Source of the DNA: Agrobacterium larrymoorei
GTDB lineage: Bacteria > Pseudomonadota > Alphaproteobacteria > Rhizobiales > Rhizobiaceae
Length of the DNA: 64,000 nucleotides
Reading direction: 5' to 3'
Assembly (NCBI RefSeq): GCF_030819275.1
Contig: NZ_JAUTBL010000001.1
Span: 744,001-808,000 of the forward strand
Shown in pieces: positions 49,795 through 61,167 of the stretch (the stretch's first letter is position 1; the number at the start of each line of letters is the position of its first letter). The notes under the pieces are model-generated. The model worked only from the letters and a program-made list of their open reading frames with translations, did not search any database and was not told the origin of the DNA. The position numbers and the translations under genes were made by a program.

Positions 49795-50952
49795 TCAAGC
49801 TGACTCAAGTTGATCTTGGACCAGTGCTATCCACATGTTCGCCCCAAGAGGCAAAACATCATCGTTGAAATCGAAGAAGGGCGAATGCAGGCCCGGGTTG
49901 CTCCCGCTTTTCCTTGCGCCTAGCCAGAAGTAACAACCGCGTTTTTCCCGCAGCATGAAGGAAAAATCCTCCGCCGCCATGCTCGGATCCGCATCGACAA
50001 CCTTAATGCCCGGCACTCGGGGCGCTAGGTGGCGGATGATGGCGGCGCAGGCTGGGTCGTTGGTTGTTGCCGGATAGCGGCGCAGGTAGTCAATCTCCAC
50101 CATGCATTCGAACGCGGAAGCGATTGCATTTGCAATTGCTGCTAGGCGTTTCTCTATCGTTGCGCCAACCTGCTCATCGAACCAGCGGGTCGTACCTTTG
50201 ACAACGACCTCTTCCGGTATGACGTTCCACGCATCGCCGCCATGAACTTGCGTTGCCGATACGACCGCGCTTTGCAAGGGGGAAACGTTACGGCTCGCGA
50301 TGGTCTGGAGCGCTGAGACAATCTGCGACGCGGCCACAATCGGGTCTGCACCCTCATGCGGCATCGCACCATGGGCACCGCGTCCCGTGACTTTGATCTC
50401 GAAGATGGCGAATGCGGCCATCATTTCTCCATCACGCGCCACACATGTTCCGAGATCCAAGGCGGGCCAATTGTGCATGCCATAGATGCCATCCATGACG
50501 AAGTCCCGGAAAAGTCCGTCCTTGACCATAGCCTGGCCGCCGCCATCATTTTCTTCAGCGGGCTGGAAGACGAAATGGACGGCGCCATTGAAGGCCTGTG
50601 AAGAAAGCGATTTCGCCGCCGCGAGAGCCATGGCCACATGACCATCGTGACCGCAGGCGTGCATTTTTCCGGCGACGCGGGATGCATATTCGACGCCACT
50701 TTTCTCCATGATAGGGAGGGCGTCGATGTCAGCGCGAATACCGATGGCCTTCGAGGACATGCCGCGTTTTAAGCTGCCCACCACGCCGGTTTTGCCATAA
50801 CCGGTTTTTACCGCGTAGCCCCATTCTGCCAATCGTGCAGCGATGAAGGCGGATGTTTCCGTTTCCTCGAAGCCCATTTCAGGATTGCGGTGCAGATGAC
50901 GCCGCCAGTTCACGGCCTCAGCAACATCCGCGTTATTGAGAAATGTCCGCAC
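49795..50952 (-). CDS. M20-family amidohydrolase
   Basis: This 385-residue metal-dependent hydrolase has the M20D signatures WRRHLHRNPEMGFEE, RADIDALPI, MHACGHDGHVAM with the metal ligands, and QPAEENDGGGQAMVKDGLF with the catalytic glutamate. Members hydrolyse N-acyl amino acids, hippurate or auxin conjugates. Located between a membrane transporter pair and oxidoreductases, it probably releases an amine or amino acid from an amide substrate. Confidence 0.92.
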   Translation of the reverse strand: MRTFLNNADVAEAVNWRRHLHRNPEMGFEETETSAFIAARLAEWGYAVKTGYGKTGVVGSLKRGMSSKAIGIRADIDALPIMEKSGVEYASRVAGKMHACGHDGHVAMALAAAKSLSSQAFNGAVHFVFQPAEENDGGGQAMVKDGLFRDFVMDGIYGMHNWPALDLGTCVARDGEMMAAFAIFEIKVTGRGAHGAMPHEGADPIVAASQIVSALQTIASRNVSPLQSAVVSATQVHGGDAWNVIPEEVVVKGTTRWFDEQVGATIEKRLAAIANAIASAFECMVEIDYLRRYPATTNDPACAAIIRHLAPRVPGIKVVDADPSMAAEDFSFMLREKRGCYFWLGARKSGSNPGLHSPFFDFNDDVLPLGANMWIALVQDQLESA

Positions 50953-51006
50953 CGGCTTTCCTTCGATTAAAATGCCGGTCGCTCTCCATATGCGACCGGA
51001 TTATTT

Positions 51007-51525
51007 TTATTGACCCGTGAGCCGCAGTGAAAGATCTGCGATCACGACCGATCCCATGAAGGTTCCAAACATCACGCAGACTGCTACGATAACGATCTTC
51101 CAACCGGACTTTCTGGCGATGTCGAACTCACCTTTGGTCAGCGCGAGGCCGCCATAAGCCAGAGCAGGCGTTGCAAGGGCCAGGAAGTTCAACACGGTGA
51201 CCTTCTCGAGAACCCAGGCAGAGCCTGGGACGAATGGCAACGTCACGATGATGGCCAGAAGCGAGGTCCAGGCTACACCGGGCAGGTAGAATGGCAGGTA
51301 GCGCGCCAGGACGAGGCCTGCCACCGACACTAGATACAAGATCGCCATGCCGGGCAGTGCGACAAGCGGATTGACGCCTGTCGCGATCCAATTTGCAACA
51401 AGCCCGATGACACAGGCGATGACAAGAAGGCCCGAGTAGTTGGCGAGATTGATCCCGCGCTCATCTTCGGCGTGGGTAGGAAGTTGCTCCTCAAGGGAGG
51501 AGGTTTGGACCGAGTTCATGCTCAT
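51007..51525 (-). CDS. Membrane partner of the DUF3100 protein
   Basis: This 172-residue protein starts MSMNSVQTSSLEEQLPTHAE and has about five membrane spans (for instance GLLVIACVIGLVANWIATGV and LNFLALATPALAYGGLALTK). Its ATG overlaps the stop of the DUF3100 gene, so the two are made together and probably form one transporter. A later start was chosen over the upstream in-frame one, which lies inside the DUF3100 gene. No catalytic motif is seen. Confidence 0.75.
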   Translation of the reverse strand: MSMNSVQTSSLEEQLPTHAEDERGINLANYSGLLVIACVIGLVANWIATGVNPLVALPGMAILYLVSVAGLVLARYLPFYLPGVAWTSLLAIIVTLPFVPGSAWVLEKVTVLNFLALATPALAYGGLALTKGEFDIARKSGWKIVIVAVCVMFGTFMGSVVIADLSLRLTGQ

Positions 51526-52349
51526 CTTGTCTCTCCTTTGACTACCCAGTTGGCCGGATCGTTCGGACGTGCCTTCTTGTAGAGCCATTCCGTCAACGGA
51601 AGAGCCACGAAAAGGCCAACATAAAGACCGGTGGCATATGTCAGGATGTTACTGGCAGCTGCGAGCGCCAAAATGACATCCTTGTTCTCTGGCAAGACAG
51701 AAACAAGGCCGCCCGTGCATGCGGCAAGCATGCTTCCCGAACCGACGCCGCACGACATGGCCAGTGCACGGTAATCGAACCAGCCCAGCGACTGAATAAG
51801 AGGCGGCACAATGGCAAAGACGAATGTGCCAATCAAAGTACCCGTCGCGTACACACCCATGGCTCCTGCGCCTTCCGGGCTGTTGAGGCCGAAGCGATCC
51901 GCGATCACAGCCAGGTTCGGCTCGCGGTCAATCGAATAGGTCGCCCCGATCGATTCCCGACCCATTTTCAAGAGGAAAACCGCAACGGGGAAAGCAATGA
52001 CGATGGTTCCAAGATTACCGAGTTCTTGGACGACGAGTGCCGGACCGGCTTCGATGATCTTGTCGATCTGGGGCCCGACAGTGGTACCGAACTTGGCGAT
52101 GAACGGCATGATGGAAATAGTGATCATCGTGCCGGCCAGCTTCACAGCGTCCGAAGGAATAAGCGCTGCGGTCTTTTTCAAGATATTAGGATTGAGCGCG
52201 ATGCCCAAAGCGAAAGCGTAAAGAATTGGCAGGAATACAACGGTGCCAATGCCGATTGGCAGTCTCAGTATGCCGATATATTCGGAAACGATGACGATGG
52301 CCAGCACGACGCCGTGAAGCCACCATCCTTTCAAGGATGTCGTGTTCAT
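51522..52349 (-). CDS. DUF3100 membrane transporter-like protein
   Basis: This 275-residue protein has about eight membrane spans (GVVLAIVIVSEYIGILRLPI, TVVFLPILYAFALGIALNPN, and a Gly-rich MSCGVGSGSMLAACTGGLVS loop). That pattern is DUF3100. Families of this kind appear beside M20 hydrolases and are thought to move the substrate; this is inferred. It is the first gene of the leftward catabolic operon. Confidence 0.8.
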   Translation of the reverse strand: MNTTSLKGWWLHGVVLAIVIVSEYIGILRLPIGIGTVVFLPILYAFALGIALNPNILKKTAALIPSDAVKLAGTMITISIMPFIAKFGTTVGPQIDKIIEAGPALVVQELGNLGTIVIAFPVAVFLLKMGRESIGATYSIDREPNLAVIADRFGLNSPEGAGAMGVYATGTLIGTFVFAIVPPLIQSLGWFDYRALAMSCGVGSGSMLAACTGGLVSVLPENKDVILALAAASNILTYATGLYVGLFVALPLTEWLYKKARPNDPANWVVKGETR

Positions 52350-52741
52350 GATTGTTGTCCCTCTGGTCAGTGCGGCGCTCGCTTCTTTTGCTTTTGTCAG
52401 CCGTCAGAAGGAATTATGACTGCGGCTGACGCTATTGGAAGCCCGAAGAAGCGCAACGTCGTGTTGCAAGGCCAGCAACGCGACGATCGCCAGCCTTGGT
52501 CGCAGGTCGCCCGGATTGCGCTGCTCCAGCGACGTCAACACGCACAAACACTTTCAAAACCGGAGGTTCTAAGATCGGCGTCATCCGTTCCCAGCTCTTA
52601 GGTATTTGGTTTCAGCATGTCATGTCATGGCTTGGGGTTTGTCTATAACGGGGCGTCCTATCGGGCGCGCAAAGGACGCTTTACCCCTTGGAAACTACAC
52701 ATCGTGCCTTAGACCCGAACGTGGGACATCGCTAAGGCAAT
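52350..52741. other. Intergenic region upstream of the catabolic operon
   Basis: About 390 bp without a convincing gene. It should contain the promoter and LysR-binding site of the DUF3100-M20 operon in its left part and the 3' flank of plsC in its right part. Frames of 50-60 codons occur on both strands (for instance plus strand ending at 52601), but they lack ribosome sites. I see no clear LysR T-N11-A box. Confidence 0.5.
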
Positions 52742-53530
52742 TCAGCCTCGCGAAAAACCAAGCTCGGTGAGCCGCTTCTGCGCGGTCGGCGGCATGGGAA
52801 GGTCAGGATTGTTGCGCGCAGTCTCGATCAGGAGTTCGTCGCTTGCCTTCTCCGTGACTTCGATCAGCGTCTTGAAGAAGGTATCAGGATCGAGTCCCGG
52901 CTGGATCGGCGGCAGGATACGGACCTTGAAGTGGCCCGGATAGCGCATGGTGGACCGGCGCGGCCAAAAGAGGCCGGGATGCATCGCGACCGGCACAACC
53001 GGCACTTTGAGATCGCGATAGAGCCGCGCGATTCCGTAGCGATATTCAGGCTCCGCCCCTGGCGGACGTCGTGTTCCTTCCGGATAAATGATCAACTCAC
53101 GACCCTTGGCCATCTCCTCCTTGGCGCGGTCCATGACCTTCAGCATGGCCTTGCCACGTGCAGCACGATTGACGGGGATCATCCGCTGCTTGGCGACATA
53201 CCAGCCAAAGAGCGGGATCCACATCAGCTCGCGCTTCAGGATATAGACCGGGTCTTTCAGATCGGGCAGCAGCGCGTAGGTGTCCCAAAAAGATTGGTGC
53301 TTCGGCGCGAAGATACATCCGGTTGCCGGAATGTTTTCCAGTCCCTCCACCTCGAAAGTCGTTCCGACAATCGTCTTCATGAGCCAGTGGTTGGAACGCG
53401 CCCAGTTCTTCGGGATCTCATAGGCAAGTTTGCGTGGCACGAGGAAGTAGATCGGCGTCAGCACGATCATGCGCAGGATGAGATTGAGATAGAAGAAAGT
53501 GTTGAACAGAACCGAACGTAGTCTGAGCAT
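52742..53530 (-). CDS. plsC: 1-acyl-sn-glycerol-3-phosphate acyltransferase
   Basis: This 262-residue protein has an N-terminal hydrophobic anchor (FFYLNLILRMIVLTPIYFLV) and the PlsC acyltransferase blocks: HQSFWD (HX4D), PVNRAARG, YPEGTRRPPG and VPVVPVAMHPG. It adds the second acyl chain in phosphatidic acid synthesis. I start at MLRLRSVLFNTF (53530); the upstream in-frame residues look non-coding. It follows the ydcF-like gene on the same strand. Confidence 0.92.
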   Translation of the reverse strand: MLRLRSVLFNTFFYLNLILRMIVLTPIYFLVPRKLAYEIPKNWARSNHWLMKTIVGTTFEVEGLENIPATGCIFAPKHQSFWDTYALLPDLKDPVYILKRELMWIPLFGWYVAKQRMIPVNRAARGKAMLKVMDRAKEEMAKGRELIIYPEGTRRPPGAEPEYRYGIARLYRDLKVPVVPVAMHPGLFWPRRSTMRYPGHFKVRILPPIQPGLDPDTFFKTLIEVTEKASDELLIETARNNPDLPMPPTAQKRLTELGFSRG

Positions 53531-53721
53531 GTGTCTGGTATCTCCGGGCGCTTGAGCCGAAGACGGGTGCCTCTTCACGCCAGCGCAGATGGGCAACGCC
53601 TACACGATACGGGGGCCATGCAGCAAGACCTATCCGCCGAGAAGGAGGCCTGACGAGACGGGCAAGATGTTTTGGAGCGACCGCTCAGACCCCGGCGCGA
53701 TCTTCCAAACTCGCGTCTTAC

Positions 53722-53785
53722 GCGACGAGTATTGGTCTCGTCGCAAGTGATGCCGCAGCACCGCTTCACGCTTTTGCGCGACAGG
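53722..53785. repeat. Second RIME-like repeat copy
   Basis: GCGACGAG (53722-53729) and CTCGTCGC (53737-53744) form an 8-bp stem. The following CCGCTTCACGCTTTTGCGCG (about 53760-53780) resembles the middle of the element at 39041-39078. It lies between plsC and the ydcF-like gene. Confidence 0.5.
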
Positions 53786-53787
53786 CT

Positions 53788-54474
53788 TTAGTCCCTCAGG
53801 CCGTTGCCCTTGCCGATCCCTGTCAGGTCGCGGAGAGCGGCGACGACGAATTTCGCGTATTCGTACATCATGGTGCGCAACACGTCAGGATTGGCAAACC
53901 AGTTGGTGCGGCTCAAATCGGAGTTGATGACCGGATAAGCGATGAATTCCGTATTGGGGCTGGCGCTTCTAAGCTCATGCAGGCTTCGATGCATATGGTA
54001 GTTGTTGGTGACGACGACGATAGACGTGTAGCCCTTATCGCGGATCCAGCCTGCCGCCTCATTGGCGTTGCCGATCGTGTCGATCGCCTTGTAACCCATA
54101 TCGACACAGCAGGCGAAGAGATCGGGCGAACTCTGCGTCATCTTCCGGATCTGCGCGCGTGTCGTGGATGGGTTGACGCCGGAGATCAGAAGCCGCTTGC
54201 CGACCTTATCGCGCAACAATCCGACCGCCTGGTCGATCCGCTGATAACCCCCGGTCAGGACGATAATGGCATCGGCTCTTGCGCCTTCCGGTGGGCGCAT
54301 GGTTGCAACGGAATCGGCAAACCAAAGAAATCCGCCGAAGACGGCACCGGCGGTCACAACAAAAATGAGGATGGCGACGCGGATGAAGCGGCGCAAGGGC
54401 CCGCGTCGCGAGAACAATCGGTTCCGCGGCGAATCAGCCATATGATCGTGCCGGTCTATGCGACTCATTGCCAT
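53788..54474 (-). CDS. YdcF-family (DUF218) membrane-anchored protein
   Basis: This 228-residue protein has one membrane span (FIRVAILIFVVTAGAVFGGF, near residues 30-49). A DUF218 domain follows (ADAIIVLTGGYQRIDQAVGL, then GKRLLISGVNPSTTRAQI and VVVTNNYHMHRSL). In Rhizobiales it sits next to ftsEX and plsC, suggesting an envelope role. Several in-frame ATGs exist near the start (54474, 54468, 54441) and no ribosome site decides between them. Confidence 0.85.
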   Translation of the reverse strand: MAMSRIDRHDHMADSPRNRLFSRRGPLRRFIRVAILIFVVTAGAVFGGFLWFADSVATMRPPEGARADAIIVLTGGYQRIDQAVGLLRDKVGKRLLISGVNPSTTRAQIRKMTQSSPDLFACCVDMGYKAIDTIGNANEAAGWIRDKGYTSIVVVTNNYHMHRSLHELRSASPNTEFIAYPVINSDLSRTNWFANPDVLRTMMYEYAKFVVAALRDLTGIGKGNGLRD

Positions 54475-54543
54475 GAGTTACCATAAGCAGGGACTATGGC
54501 AAGGAACAGGCGGTTGTGCCCGGCCCTCAACCACCAAACCTGC

Positions 54544-55545
54544 TTACAAGCCATCGCTCTTCGACGGGTCTGAACGGATGCGGTCGATCTCGTCGATGGT
54601 ACGGATCACCGTCATGCGCGCCGTGATCGTCGTCAGCAGCGAAATGATGATCATGGTTGCGAGAATGCCGAGATAGCCGTCGATGCCGACCGAGAAGGAG
54701 CCGAACAAGGCGGTCGCCTGGTCGCTTTGCGGTGTTGCAAGGGAGCGCGACTGCCAGAAGCCGGCGGCAACGAAGACGAGCGCGGCAACAGCACTACCCG
54801 CCCCCGATCCCTTGAGGCTGATCTTCAAAAAGTGCTTCTGGAATTCGCGTGCGACGAATCCGCTTTCGGCGCCGACGAAATGCAGCACCTCGACAATATG
54901 CCGGTTGCCGGACAGTGCCCCGCGCGTGGCAAAGATCACCGTCAGCACCATGGCGGTGAAGACCAGCACCAGCACGCCCACACCGATCATCACTGTCGTA
55001 TGCGCCATGGAGACCAGACGATCCACCCAGGTGCGGTGGTCGTCGAGAAAGGCCTGTGGGATTTCGGTCTTCAGCATTGCCCGCATGGCTTCGAAGTCCG
55101 GCGGGTTGTTTTCATCGATGGTGATAATCACGAGACGCGGGACCGGCAGCTCAGACAGATCGAGCCCGGAGCCCAGCCATGGCTCCAAGAGGCGGCTTGT
55201 CGCGGCATCGTCCATGATCGTGCCTTCGCGGGTGCCGACAAAACCCAGCGCCAGATTGCGGGCCTTGTTGAGCGCCGCATTCATATCGAGGCCGTCTTCG
55301 GGTTTGATCTGAATGGTGATCTCACGCGAAATCTGGCTCTGCCAGCTGGCGGCGGTGGCGCGCACCATGCTGACGGCACCGAGCGTCAGACAGGCGAGAA
55401 ACGCCATGATGGCAATAACGACGATCAGCGCATTGCCCTGAATGTTGGAGGGCGGCAGGATCGGCGCCATCGGGCGGATGCGCATCTGTGGTGCGCCCTG
55501 CTGCGGCGCTCTCGGCTTTAGCGTCTTGCGGTTCATCTCATTCAT
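54544..55545 (-). CDS. ftsX: Cell division protein FtsX
   Basis: This 333-residue membrane protein has an N-terminal span (NALIVVIAIMAFLACLTLGA), a periplasmic domain (about 60-180) and three C-terminal spans of the FtsX/MacB type. With FtsE it forms an ABC-like complex that activates septal peptidoglycan hydrolases. It overlaps ftsE by 8 bp, which is the usual operon. The long basic N-terminal tail is typical of alphaproteobacteria. Confidence 0.92.
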   Translation of the reverse strand: MNEMNRKTLKPRAPQQGAPQMRIRPMAPILPPSNIQGNALIVVIAIMAFLACLTLGAVSMVRATAASWQSQISREITIQIKPEDGLDMNAALNKARNLALGFVGTREGTIMDDAATSRLLEPWLGSGLDLSELPVPRLVIITIDENNPPDFEAMRAMLKTEIPQAFLDDHRTWVDRLVSMAHTTVMIGVGVLVLVFTAMVLTVIFATRGALSGNRHIVEVLHFVGAESGFVAREFQKHFLKISLKGSGAGSAVAALVFVAAGFWQSRSLATPQSDQATALFGSFSVGIDGYLGILATMIIISLLTTITARMTVIRTIDEIDRIRSDPSKSDGL

Positions 55546-56197
55546 AGATGTCGAGCCGCCCTTCGGTCAAAATCATCCGGCGTGCATCCACCTGATCCAT
55601 CAAGCCGAAATCATGGGTGGCGATGACGACGGCAGTGCCCAGACGGTTGAGTTCCAGAAAGAGATTAAGCAGTCTCTTCGCCATGGGCGGATCGACGTTA
55701 CCGGTCGGCTCATCGGCCAAGAGGATTTCCGGCTGGTCCATCAGCGCGCGTGCGATTGCGGCGCGCTGCTTTTCCCCGCCCGAAAGGATGGCGGGAAGAA
55801 CGTTGACGCGCTCTCCGAGCCCGACCCACTTCAAAAGCTCGATCACATCGTTGCGATAGGCGCTTTCTTCCTTGCCGCGAACGCGCAAAGGCAAGGCGAC
55901 ATTCTCATAGGTGGTCAGATGATCGAGCAGACGAAAATCCTGAAACACGATGCCGACGCGCCGGCGCAGCATTGGAAGCTCGCTTCGCGGGATGCGTGAG
56001 ATATCGCGGTTGAACATGCGGATATGGCCGCGAGTCGGCTGCAGCGACATCAGCAGCAAGCGCAGAAGCGTCGTCTTGCCCGCGCCGGACGGACCGGTCA
56101 GGAACTGGAAGGACCCTTTGGGAATATCGAAGGTCATGTCCCTGAGAATTTCAGGGCCCATACCGTAACGCAGCCCGACATTTTCGAAATGGATCAA
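55538..56197 (-). CDS. ftsE: Cell division ATP-binding protein FtsE
   Basis: This 219-residue ABC ATPase has Walker A GPSGAGKTTL (residues 36-45), signature LSGGEKQRAA, and Walker B EILLADEPTGNVD. It powers FtsX at the division septum. It is the first gene of the leftward ftsEX-ydcF-plsC order and is divergent from the gene at 56398. Confidence 0.95.
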   Translation of the reverse strand: MIHFENVGLRYGMGPEILRDMTFDIPKGSFQFLTGPSGAGKTTLLRLLLMSLQPTRGHIRMFNRDISRIPRSELPMLRRRVGIVFQDFRLLDHLTTYENVALPLRVRGKEESAYRNDVIELLKWVGLGERVNVLPAILSGGEKQRAAIARALMDQPEILLADEPTGNVDPPMAKRLLNLFLELNRLGTAVVIATHDFGLMDQVDARRMILTEGRLDIYE

Positions 56198-56397
56198 CGC
56201 TTTTCCAGTCTCTTTCTTTTCCGGTCCGCTTGAGCGTCTTCGAATCTCCGCCCATCGCTTCTTGCCCGCGAGTGGCGGGAAACGCGGCTCGAAGCAAGCG
56301 ATCTTTGCGAAGCGTTAACCAATTAAATTTACGACTGGTCAAGATTCCTTTCAATGCCCAGGGTGAACTTGGGCTGAAAAACTGACCAAGGGACTTC

Positions 56398-57072
56398 ATG
56401 GCTATGTTCCGTCCATTTCGCAAACAAACGGCACATGATTACGACCTTTTGATGCCAGATACGCCTGTACGGCCAAAGACAAGAGCCGCTATGCGACCGG
56501 AAACGATCGACGCCGACTTCGTGACCGTAAAGGAAACGGTCTATCGTGACTACGGAAACGACAATCGACGCAAGGCTTATCAACAAGGCAAGCACAGAAC
56601 TGTCGGTGCGCTCGAGACGTTTGAAGCGATGATCGCATGGGTCGACCGCAAGCTCTCCTCGCTTTCGGTCGATGGCTATTCGGCCGTTGTCGCAGCCGCA
56701 GCCGTTGGCATGTTTTTCATGTCCGGTGGCTTTTCCGTGCTTCCAACGAACACACAGGCCGTCGCAGCGGCACCGGACCCACTCGCCATCACCCATATCA
56801 GCATCACCCCGCAGGATGCAGGTGGCATGGAAGTTCTGGTGATCAACGGGATTGTCGACAACAGGACCGACAACATTCAGGAGGTCCCCTCCATCCGCGC
56901 CGATCTCTTCGCCGCGAAGGGAGAGAAGGTCGCAAGCATGCTGATCGAGCCACCCGTCCCCGAAATTGGACCGGGCCAGAGCCACGGCTTCTCGGCAAAA
57001 CTGCGCCATCCCGGTGGAAAAACGCCGGAAATCAAGCTTTCCTTTATCGAAACGGATGCTTCCGCCCGCTGA
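56398..57072 (+). CDS. Membrane-anchored protein with DUF3426-like domain
   Basis: This 224-residue protein has a charged cytosolic N-terminus (residues 1-90), one membrane span (YSAVVAAAAVGMFFMSGGFS, near 99-118) and an outside beta-sandwich resembling DUF3426 (MEVLVINGIVDNRTDNIQEV, then PSIRADLFAAKGEKVAS). Homologues in other Rhizobiales carry a MJ0042 zinc finger at the N-terminus, which I do not see here. It is divergent from ftsE. Confidence 0.7.
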   Translation: MAMFRPFRKQTAHDYDLLMPDTPVRPKTRAAMRPETIDADFVTVKETVYRDYGNDNRRKAYQQGKHRTVGALETFEAMIAWVDRKLSSLSVDGYSAVVAAAAVGMFFMSGGFSVLPTNTQAVAAAPDPLAITHISITPQDAGGMEVLVINGIVDNRTDNIQEVPSIRADLFAAKGEKVASMLIEPPVPEIGPGQSHGFSAKLRHPGGKTPEIKLSFIETDASAR

Positions 57073-57145
57073 CTGTGCTACCGCAACCCCTTCATTCCAT
57101 CCGCCGGCAGGATCTGTCTGGCTGCGGAGCAATGCAGGAGATACC

Positions 57146-57691
57146 ATGCCCGTCGTTCGTGGAAAAAACATCGAGCCGCTTTACACAGCCGACCAGATCG
57201 CCGAGCGCAACCGCGATATGGCAAAGCATATCGCCCAGGGTCCGACGAAGGATCTGCTGGTCATTGCGGTGTTGAAGGGCTCCTTCATTTTTGCTGCCGA
57301 CCTCATCCGCGCCCTGCACGATAGTGGACTTGCACCGGAAGTCGAGTTCATCACACTCTCCAGCTATGGCACCGGCACCGTTTCGCAAGGCGTGAAGATC
57401 GTCAAGGATATCGATAGCGACGTAAAGGATCGCGACGTTCTTCTGATCGACGATATCCTCGAATCCGGTCGTACCCTGCGTTTCGCCAAGGAACTGCTCT
57501 ACGAGCGTGGCGCCCGTAACGTCTCCATTGCCGTGCTGCTGGACAAGAAGGTCAAGCGCAAGGAAGATCTGGAAGCTGACTTCGTCGGTTTCGAGTGCCC
57601 GGATTACTTCGTCGTCGGCTACGGTATGGATGTTGCCTACGCTTTCCGCGAACTGCCTTTCGTCGGCGTCGTCACTGGCGACGTGGAATGA
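57146..57691 (+). CDS. hpt: Hypoxanthine phosphoribosyltransferase
   Basis: This 181-residue purine-salvage enzyme has the PRPP-binding motif VLLIDDILESGRTL, the early LKGSF loop and the SSYGTGT flexible loop. It joins hypoxanthine or guanine to PRPP. AGGAG precedes ATG 57146. It lies after the DUF3426-like gene on the same strand and ends at a hairpin shared with clpB. Confidence 0.95.
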   Translation: MPVVRGKNIEPLYTADQIAERNRDMAKHIAQGPTKDLLVIAVLKGSFIFAADLIRALHDSGLAPEVEFITLSSYGTGTVSQGVKIVKDIDSDVKDRDVLLIDDILESGRTLRFAKELLYERGARNVSIAVLLDKKVKRKEDLEADFVGFECPDYFVVGYGMDVAYAFRELPFVGVVTGDVE

Positions 57692-57722
57692 TCTGTTTTC
57701 TCAAAAATCGGTCATAACGAAA

Positions 57723-57744
57723 AAGGGCTCCCGAAGGAGCCCTT
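57723..57744. terminator. Bidirectional terminator between hpt and clpB
   Basis: AAGGGCTCC and GGAGCCCTT form a 9-bp stem with a CGAA tetraloop. On the minus strand it is followed by five Ts, so it mainly ends the clpB transcript. Confidence 0.85.
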
Positions 57745-57751
57745 AATCAAT

Positions 57752-60370
<2,619 letters not shown>

Positions 60371-60587
60371 ATCATAACCTCCTTTGCCGGCCTGCCCGCC
60401 TTCGGCACAGATCGGCACATTGGGATTGGAGCCCCCGGAAGCGGCAGACCCCTCTTCGGCATCTCACATGATAGATTTGCAAATGCCGCGTAGCCTTGGC
60501 GCGTTTGACCGCCGCGGCTTACCTAGTAAGGATATGGGGGGTGTTTTACGCCTTTAAAGAGCATGCGGCAGCGATGCATGCAAAATT

Positions 60588-60624
60588 CTGCGGCCCGTTT
60601 TCGAAGCAACGGCAAAAGCCGCAG
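60588..60624 (-). terminator. Possible terminator of cpdR
   Basis: On the minus strand CTGCGGC pairs with GCCGCAG around a 23-nt loop and is followed by AATTTT. It lies about 35 bp after the cpdR stop. The long loop makes it a weak candidate. Confidence 0.45.
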
Positions 60625-60658
60625 AAGCGACAGGTTCGCAAACCCATCGCGAATGGCG

Positions 60659-61018
60659 TCAGGCCGCGAGAGCGCGGGCCACGGCAAGGCGGATGTCCGG
60701 CAATGCGAAGGGCTTGGGAACGACATCGATGATCTTGGTGACAAGGTCGTCCGCACGCTCACGCTGTTCGGCATAGCCAGTCATCAGCAGGATTTTGAGG
60801 TTGGGATATTGCGTCGAGGCACGATGCGCCAGTTCGATCCCGTCCATCACCGGCATTCGGATATCGGACAGGAGAAGATCGAAATCCTGTTCGCTCAGTT
60901 TTTCGAACCCTTGCTCGCCATCGGCGGCCTCGTGGGTTTCGTGTCCATCCAGGCGAAGCGCCCGGGCGACAAACGTACGCAGAGCGTCTTCGTCTTCGGT
61001 AATGAGAATTCTGGCCAT
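60659..61018 (-). CDS. cpdR: CpdR-type single-domain response regulator
   Basis: This 119-residue receiver domain has the acidic pair Glu8/Asp9, phospho-acceptor Asp52 in LLSDIRMP, Thr in LMTGYA and Lys in VPKPFAL. It has no output domain. In Caulobacter and Sinorhizobium, unphosphorylated CpdR brings ClpXP to the pole and promotes proteolysis of cell-cycle proteins. The near-identity of motif order makes the assignment good. A perfect dyad lies upstream. Confidence 0.9.
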   Translation of the reverse strand: MARILITEDEDALRTFVARALRLDGHETHEAADGEQGFEKLSEQDFDLLLSDIRMPVMDGIELAHRASTQYPNLKILLMTGYAEQRERADDLVTKIIDVVPKPFALPDIRLAVARALAA

Positions 61019-61102
61019 CTTCCATTGCTCCTGGTATTCATTCCAGCGAGCCCAAACTCGGTCATTTCCCTTTGCAATAGGTAAATGACGGCGAGGCCAC
61101 CG

Positions 61103-61128
61103 GTGGCATGGTTAACAACCCATGCCAC
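61103..61128. promoter_or_regulatory. 9-bp dyad in the cpdR / haemoglobin divergent region
   Basis: GTGGCATGG (61103-61111) and CCATGCCAC (61120-61128) are perfect arms around TTAACAAC. The spacing (centre about 97 bp upstream of cpdR and 52 bp upstream of the haemoglobin) fits an operator shared by both promoters. The TTAACC half on the minus strand resembles part of a CtrA box, but a full TTAA-N7-TTAA is absent. Confidence 0.45.
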
Positions 61129-61167
61129 ATTTGCGTTCCACCCCATCCATGGCAGACCCGATAACCG

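Noticed and set aside
52026..52601. 191-codon plus-strand frame overlapping the DUF3100 gene
   Set aside because: Most of it is antisense to the DUF3100 gene and it lacks a ribosome site; the unique 3' part is not convincing.
56310..56340. TTAACCAATTAA as a CtrA binding box before the ftsE-divergent gene
   Set aside because: The two TTAA halves are 4 bp apart, not the 7 bp of a CtrA site.
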